Below, piece by piece: positions 5,942-8,095 of a DNA stretch of 8,095 nucleotides. Origin of the DNA: VAZQ01 sp040510075 (GTDB taxonomy: Bacteria; Pseudomonadota; Alphaproteobacteria; Rhizobiales; Xanthobacteraceae); NCBI GenBank assembly GCA_040510075.1, contig JBEVJT010000010.1:1-8095 (forward strand), given 5' to 3'. Each line of letters begins with the position of its first letter. Within the stretch, counting starts at the first letter, position 1. The notes beneath the pieces were generated by a model, which saw only the letters and a list, made by a program, of their open reading frames with translations, ran no database searches and was not told the origin of the DNA. The position numbers and the translations under genes are program-made.

Positions 5942-6394
5942 CTAGTTGGTCGTAGGAAAGAACGGCCCAGGCAGTGGCGAATTGTGCCAGCCCACGCGTC
6001 CGCCGATATTGGTAACCACGTTATATGGCTGATGGAGCGGCGGGAAGGCGTAGTCCAAAAACTTGCGCTCCTCGAGAGGAATCACTTGCGTGCCAGCATC
6101 GAGAAACGAGCGTCGCACAACTACCACGCGGGTGCGCGCCCGAGCTGTCGTGGTAGCGTGCGTGCGTGCCGTGGCAGTCTGTTGGGCGGGCCGGACGGCC
6201 CCGGCGGGTGTCTCCACGTTCTGTTGTTTGTTGGCGTTCGTGGATTCGGCAGGCGTTTGCGTTATCGTCTGCTCGACGGGGTAACGCTCATTGAATGTGG
6301 CAGGCGAATTCTTGGGATCCTGCGCGAAGGCGCCCTGCGGAACCGTCAACGCCAATGCCAGAGTCGTGCCTGCGAGAATACGTGCTGTGTGCAT
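5942..6394 (-). CDS. Secreted protein of unknown function
   Basis: This 150-residue protein has a clear Sec signal peptide: MHTAR, a hydrophobic core (ILAGTTLALALTV) and a likely cleavage after AFA (residues 23-25). The mature N-terminal half is low-complexity, rich in Thr, Ala, Gln and Asn. An Ala/Thr/Arg run (about 73-90) leads to VVVVRRSFLD (about 90-99). The C-terminal part (about 95-150) looks ordered, with FLDAGTQVIPLEERKFLDYA and a Pro/Gly/Asn-rich end. I associate similar C-terminal ends with hypothetical secreted proteins of Bradyrhizobium, but no function is known to me. ATG at 6394 is chosen because GGGGGA (6404-6399) precedes it by four bases; ATG at 6406 would add MGDF but has no good site. 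It is separated from the transporter gene upstream by 251 bases, so it probably has its own promoter. Confidence 0.75.
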   Translation of the reverse strand: MHTARILAGTTLALALTVPQGAFAQDPKNSPATFNERYPVEQTITQTPAESTNANKQQNVETPAGAVRPAQQTATARTHATTTARARTRVVVVRRSFLDAGTQVIPLEERKFLDYAFPPLHQPYNVVTNIGGRVGWHNSPLPGPFFPTTN

Positions 6395-6634
6395 GAAATC
6401 CCCCATTCAGCTTGGCCGGCTCGTTCGGTCCGATCCAATCGCCGCCAACACTCGCTCCCGACTCTTTTGTCGCGCCGGCAGGCCATTTGGTTCAGGCCGG
6501 ATTGGCTGAAAAAGCGGCTTTCGCGTCCCATTTTTTCAATCCAGCGCCTCCATCTGTGGAACAGCTTGGCCTGATCGGCGGCAGAGGCCCAGCGAAGCGG
6601 AGAGCTTCCGCCGGAAAGGCGAGGGGCAAGATTT

Positions 6635-6644
6635 GTGCCGGCAC
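6635..6644. repeat. 10-bp perfect palindrome at the end of the TSUP gene
   Basis: GTGCCGGCAC is its own reverse complement and lies two bases beyond the TSUP stop codon. No T-run follows on the minus strand, so it is not a clear terminator. The rest of the 239 bases between 6407 and 6645 contains short GC-rich stems but no gene or promoter that I can support. Confidence 0.3.
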
Positions 6645-6645
6645 C

Positions 6646-7386
6646 TCAGCCTCGTAATGCGAGTGCCACTCCTGAGATCAGAAGCAACACAAGCACGCCC
6701 CTGCGGAATGAGGCTTCATCAAGCCTGCCATACAGCTTCCAACCGACCCAGGTGCCGATTGCGAGCGCAGGCAATCCGAGCGCAAACAGTTCGAGCGTAT
6801 CCACCGTGATGATTCCCGCGCCACCGAGCGCGACGAGGGTGATCAGAAAAGTGGCGACACCCGTGGGCTGAAACGCGGCACGTTGTTCGTCTCGCCCCCA
6901 CCCCCGCATATTGCTCCAGATCACGATCAGGATGCCGGCAAGTCCAGTTGATCCGCCGACCAAGCCATTGAGGAATCCCACGCCGGCATCCGCGGCTTGT
7001 CCGCCGCCTTTCACCTCGGGCAGTTTCGGTCTTGCGAGATTGTAAAGGCTGAACAGCATCAACAGAACGCCGATAGCCATGCGAAGATACGCCGGCGATA
7101 CCCACCGCAACAGCACAATCCCGAAGGGAACGCCCATGGCGCTGCCCAGTATCAACGGTATCAGACGCTGTGCGTTGAGCGTATGGCGCAGCTTCCATAC
7201 CGCATACCCTTGAACGAGCAGGCCATAGGCGACAAGCAGGCTCGTCGTCTGCACGGGCGTCAAGGCATATAGCCAGATCGCAGCTGCAATCAGCCCGAAG
7301 GCAAAGCCCGCAATCCCCGTGACAAAAGCTGCGGCAAACGCCCCGATCAAAAATATCGCCAGCTCGATTGGGACAACGGTGTCCAT
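6646..7386 (-). CDS. TauE/SafE (TSUP) family anion exporter
   Basis: This 246-residue integral membrane protein has about eight hydrophobic segments in two repeated halves. The family's Gly-rich motifs occur once per half: GIAGFAFGLIAA (24-35) and GLVGGSTGLAGILIV (141-155). Length and layout match the sulfite exporter TauE/SafE family, whose members move sulfite, sulfoacetate, other organosulfonates or related anions across the inner membrane. The actual substrate cannot be told from sequence. ATG 7386 gives a typical N-terminus running straight into helix 1, although no clear ribosome binding site precedes it; TTG 7425 would add an Arg-rich tail and is less likely. It is divergent from the chromate-resistance gene, 159 bases away, which makes an oxyanion-related role attractive but unproven. 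Confidence 0.88.
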   Translation of the reverse strand: MDTVVPIELAIFLIGAFAAAFVTGIAGFAFGLIAAAIWLYALTPVQTTSLLVAYGLLVQGYAVWKLRHTLNAQRLIPLILGSAMGVPFGIVLLRWVSPAYLRMAIGVLLMLFSLYNLARPKLPEVKGGGQAADAGVGFLNGLVGGSTGLAGILIVIWSNMRGWGRDEQRAAFQPTGVATFLITLVALGGAGIITVDTLELFALGLPALAIGTWVGWKLYGRLDEASFRRGVLVLLLISGVALALRG

Positions 7387-7545
7387 GCGGATTTTGCTGT
7401 TCCGGCGTCGAGCGCGCCGCGACAAACCGGAGGTGCTCGATACACTGAAACGCTGTCGCGGGACGCCGTCTGGTCACCTACTTGCACGCATTGTCCTGAT
7501 GATACATCTGTTGCACCAGTAGAGTCTACCTGATACAGGACAGTC
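7387..7545. promoter_or_regulatory. Divergent intergenic region between TSUP and chrB genes
   Basis: Promoters for both genes are expected here. Visible signals are a short dyad GTAGA-G-TCTAC (7519-7529), a small palindrome CCTGATACAGG (7529-7539) whose right half overlaps the chrB ribosome binding site (AGGA, 7537-7540, five bases from ATG), and a partial direct repeat of CCTGAT at 7495 and 7529. TTGCAC occurs at 7482 and 7511. The dyads just upstream of chrB could be operators, since ChrB proteins are known regulators of chromate operons, but I cannot pick -35/-10 boxes with confidence. Confidence 0.3.
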
Positions 7546-8095
7546 ATGACGGCTAGCGTGCAAAAGACCCTCGCGCAGAGCTGGTTGTTGCTCGTGCATC
7601 AGCTGCCCGCGAAGCCTGCGTATCTGAGGGTAAAAATCTGGCGCCGCTTGCAAGCCCTGGGCGCAATTCCAATCAAGAACGCTGTCCATGCGCTGCCCAT
7701 GGACGAGGGAACCCAGGAGGACTTCGAGTGCTGTCGCGGGAAATCAGCGAAGGGGGAGGGGAGGCAGTTTTGTGCGAGGCCCGGCTCATAGACGGCATTT
7801 CCGACGAGGATGTTCGCCGTCTCTTCGATGAAGCACGTGACGCGGAATATGGAGAGATCACCAAAGAGGCGATGTCGATCGCGAAGTCGCTGCGTCCGAA
7901 GCTCAAGCCTGAGGCGATGAGCGAGCTTCGATGGCAGGTAGCGCGGTTGAGGAAGCGCTTGGCCGACGTGGCCTCGATTGATTTTTTCGGCGCGATCGGT
8001 CGCCAAAAGGCGGAGGGAGCAATTGCAAATCTGGAAACACGGCTGAAAGAGGATGAAGCAGCGAAAAAGGCAGCCGATCAGCCGAAGACCGACAC
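7546..8095 (+). pseudogene. chrB: ChrB-type chromate resistance protein, frameshifted and cut by the window end
   Basis: The first 61 codons (7546-7728) encode a typical ChrB N-terminal domain: WLLLVHQLPAKPAYLRVKIW (13-32), then LQALGAIPIKNAVHALP, then TQEDFE. At 7729-7730 the frame needs TGG (Trp, expected after FE in this family) but has only TG. The original frame then stops at 7789-7791. Shifting by one base restores a long open frame from CTG 7731 to the window end (121 codons). It begins LSREISEGGGEAVLCEAR and continues with DEDVRRLFDEARDAEYGEI, the predicted coiled region WQVARLRKRLADVASIDFFG, and a Lys/Asp-rich linker that would precede the C-terminal chromate-resistance domain. AGGA five bases before ATG 7546 supports the start. 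ChrB regulates or assists chromate efflux with ChrA. This is either a true pseudogene or a single-base sequencing/assembly error; no slippery site suggests programmed frameshifting. Confidence 0.8.

Noticed and set aside
6412..6657. 81-residue plus-strand open frame between the two minus-strand genes
   Set aside because: No ribosome binding site, no recognisable motif, and it runs into the TSUP 3' end; coding support is lacking.
7720..7745. Programmed ribosomal frameshift in chrB
   Set aside because: There is no slippery heptamer and no strong downstream structure apparent; a lost G in TGG explains the shift more simply.
7599..8006. 135-residue minus-strand open frame opposite chrB
   Set aside because: The plus-strand frames match the ChrB family on both sides of the frameshift, so this is a shadow.

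Overview
The window looks like chromosomal DNA from a GC-rich alphaproteobacterium, most likely a Bradyrhizobium/Rhodopseudomonas-type (Nitrobacteraceae) organism. This is an inference from the high GC, the style of the small proteins and a dispersed palindromic repeat at 5843-5900 of a kind I associate with that group. No database was searched.

Layout. (1) Bases 1-39 look like the last 12 codons of a gene entering from the left. They are followed by about 440 bases with no convincing gene but with two strong inverted repeats (46-100 and 127-198) that share the word GAAGT(T/C)CG. (2) Bases 483-5269 hold four same-strand genes: a minimal two-helix potassium-channel-like protein, a membrane fusion (HlyD-type) adaptor, a very large ABC-2 permease made of two fused homologous halves, and a second HlyD-type adaptor. 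The last three are translationally coupled (overlaps of 4 and 8 bases) and form one efflux module. It has two adaptors and two permease domains in one chain, but no ATPase and no outer-membrane channel gene in the window. (3) Bases 5270-5941 hold a weak terminator candidate, a 66-residue zinc-ribbon-like protein, a possible gene remnant on the minus strand, and a triple-hairpin repeat that can also serve as terminator for the next minus-strand gene. (4) On the minus strand lie a secreted 150-residue protein of unknown function (5942-6394) and a TauE/SafE (TSUP) family membrane transporter (6646-7386). (5) Divergent from the transporter, a chrB-type chromate-resistance/regulator gene starts at 7546 and runs off the right end. 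It carries a clear one-base frameshift at 7729-7730.

How the genes may work together. The two adaptors and the double permease probably export an unknown substrate across the envelope, borrowing an ATPase and a TolC-like channel encoded elsewhere, or working in some other way. The channel gene upstream may be co-transcribed, but nothing in the sequence proves a functional link. The TSUP transporter and chrB share a 159-base divergent intergenic region. TSUP proteins move sulfur oxyanions and related anions, and chromate is a sulfate analogue, so joint oxyanion handling is a reasonable guess. The most notable points are the ATPase-less double-adaptor/double-permease operon and the frameshifted chrB.
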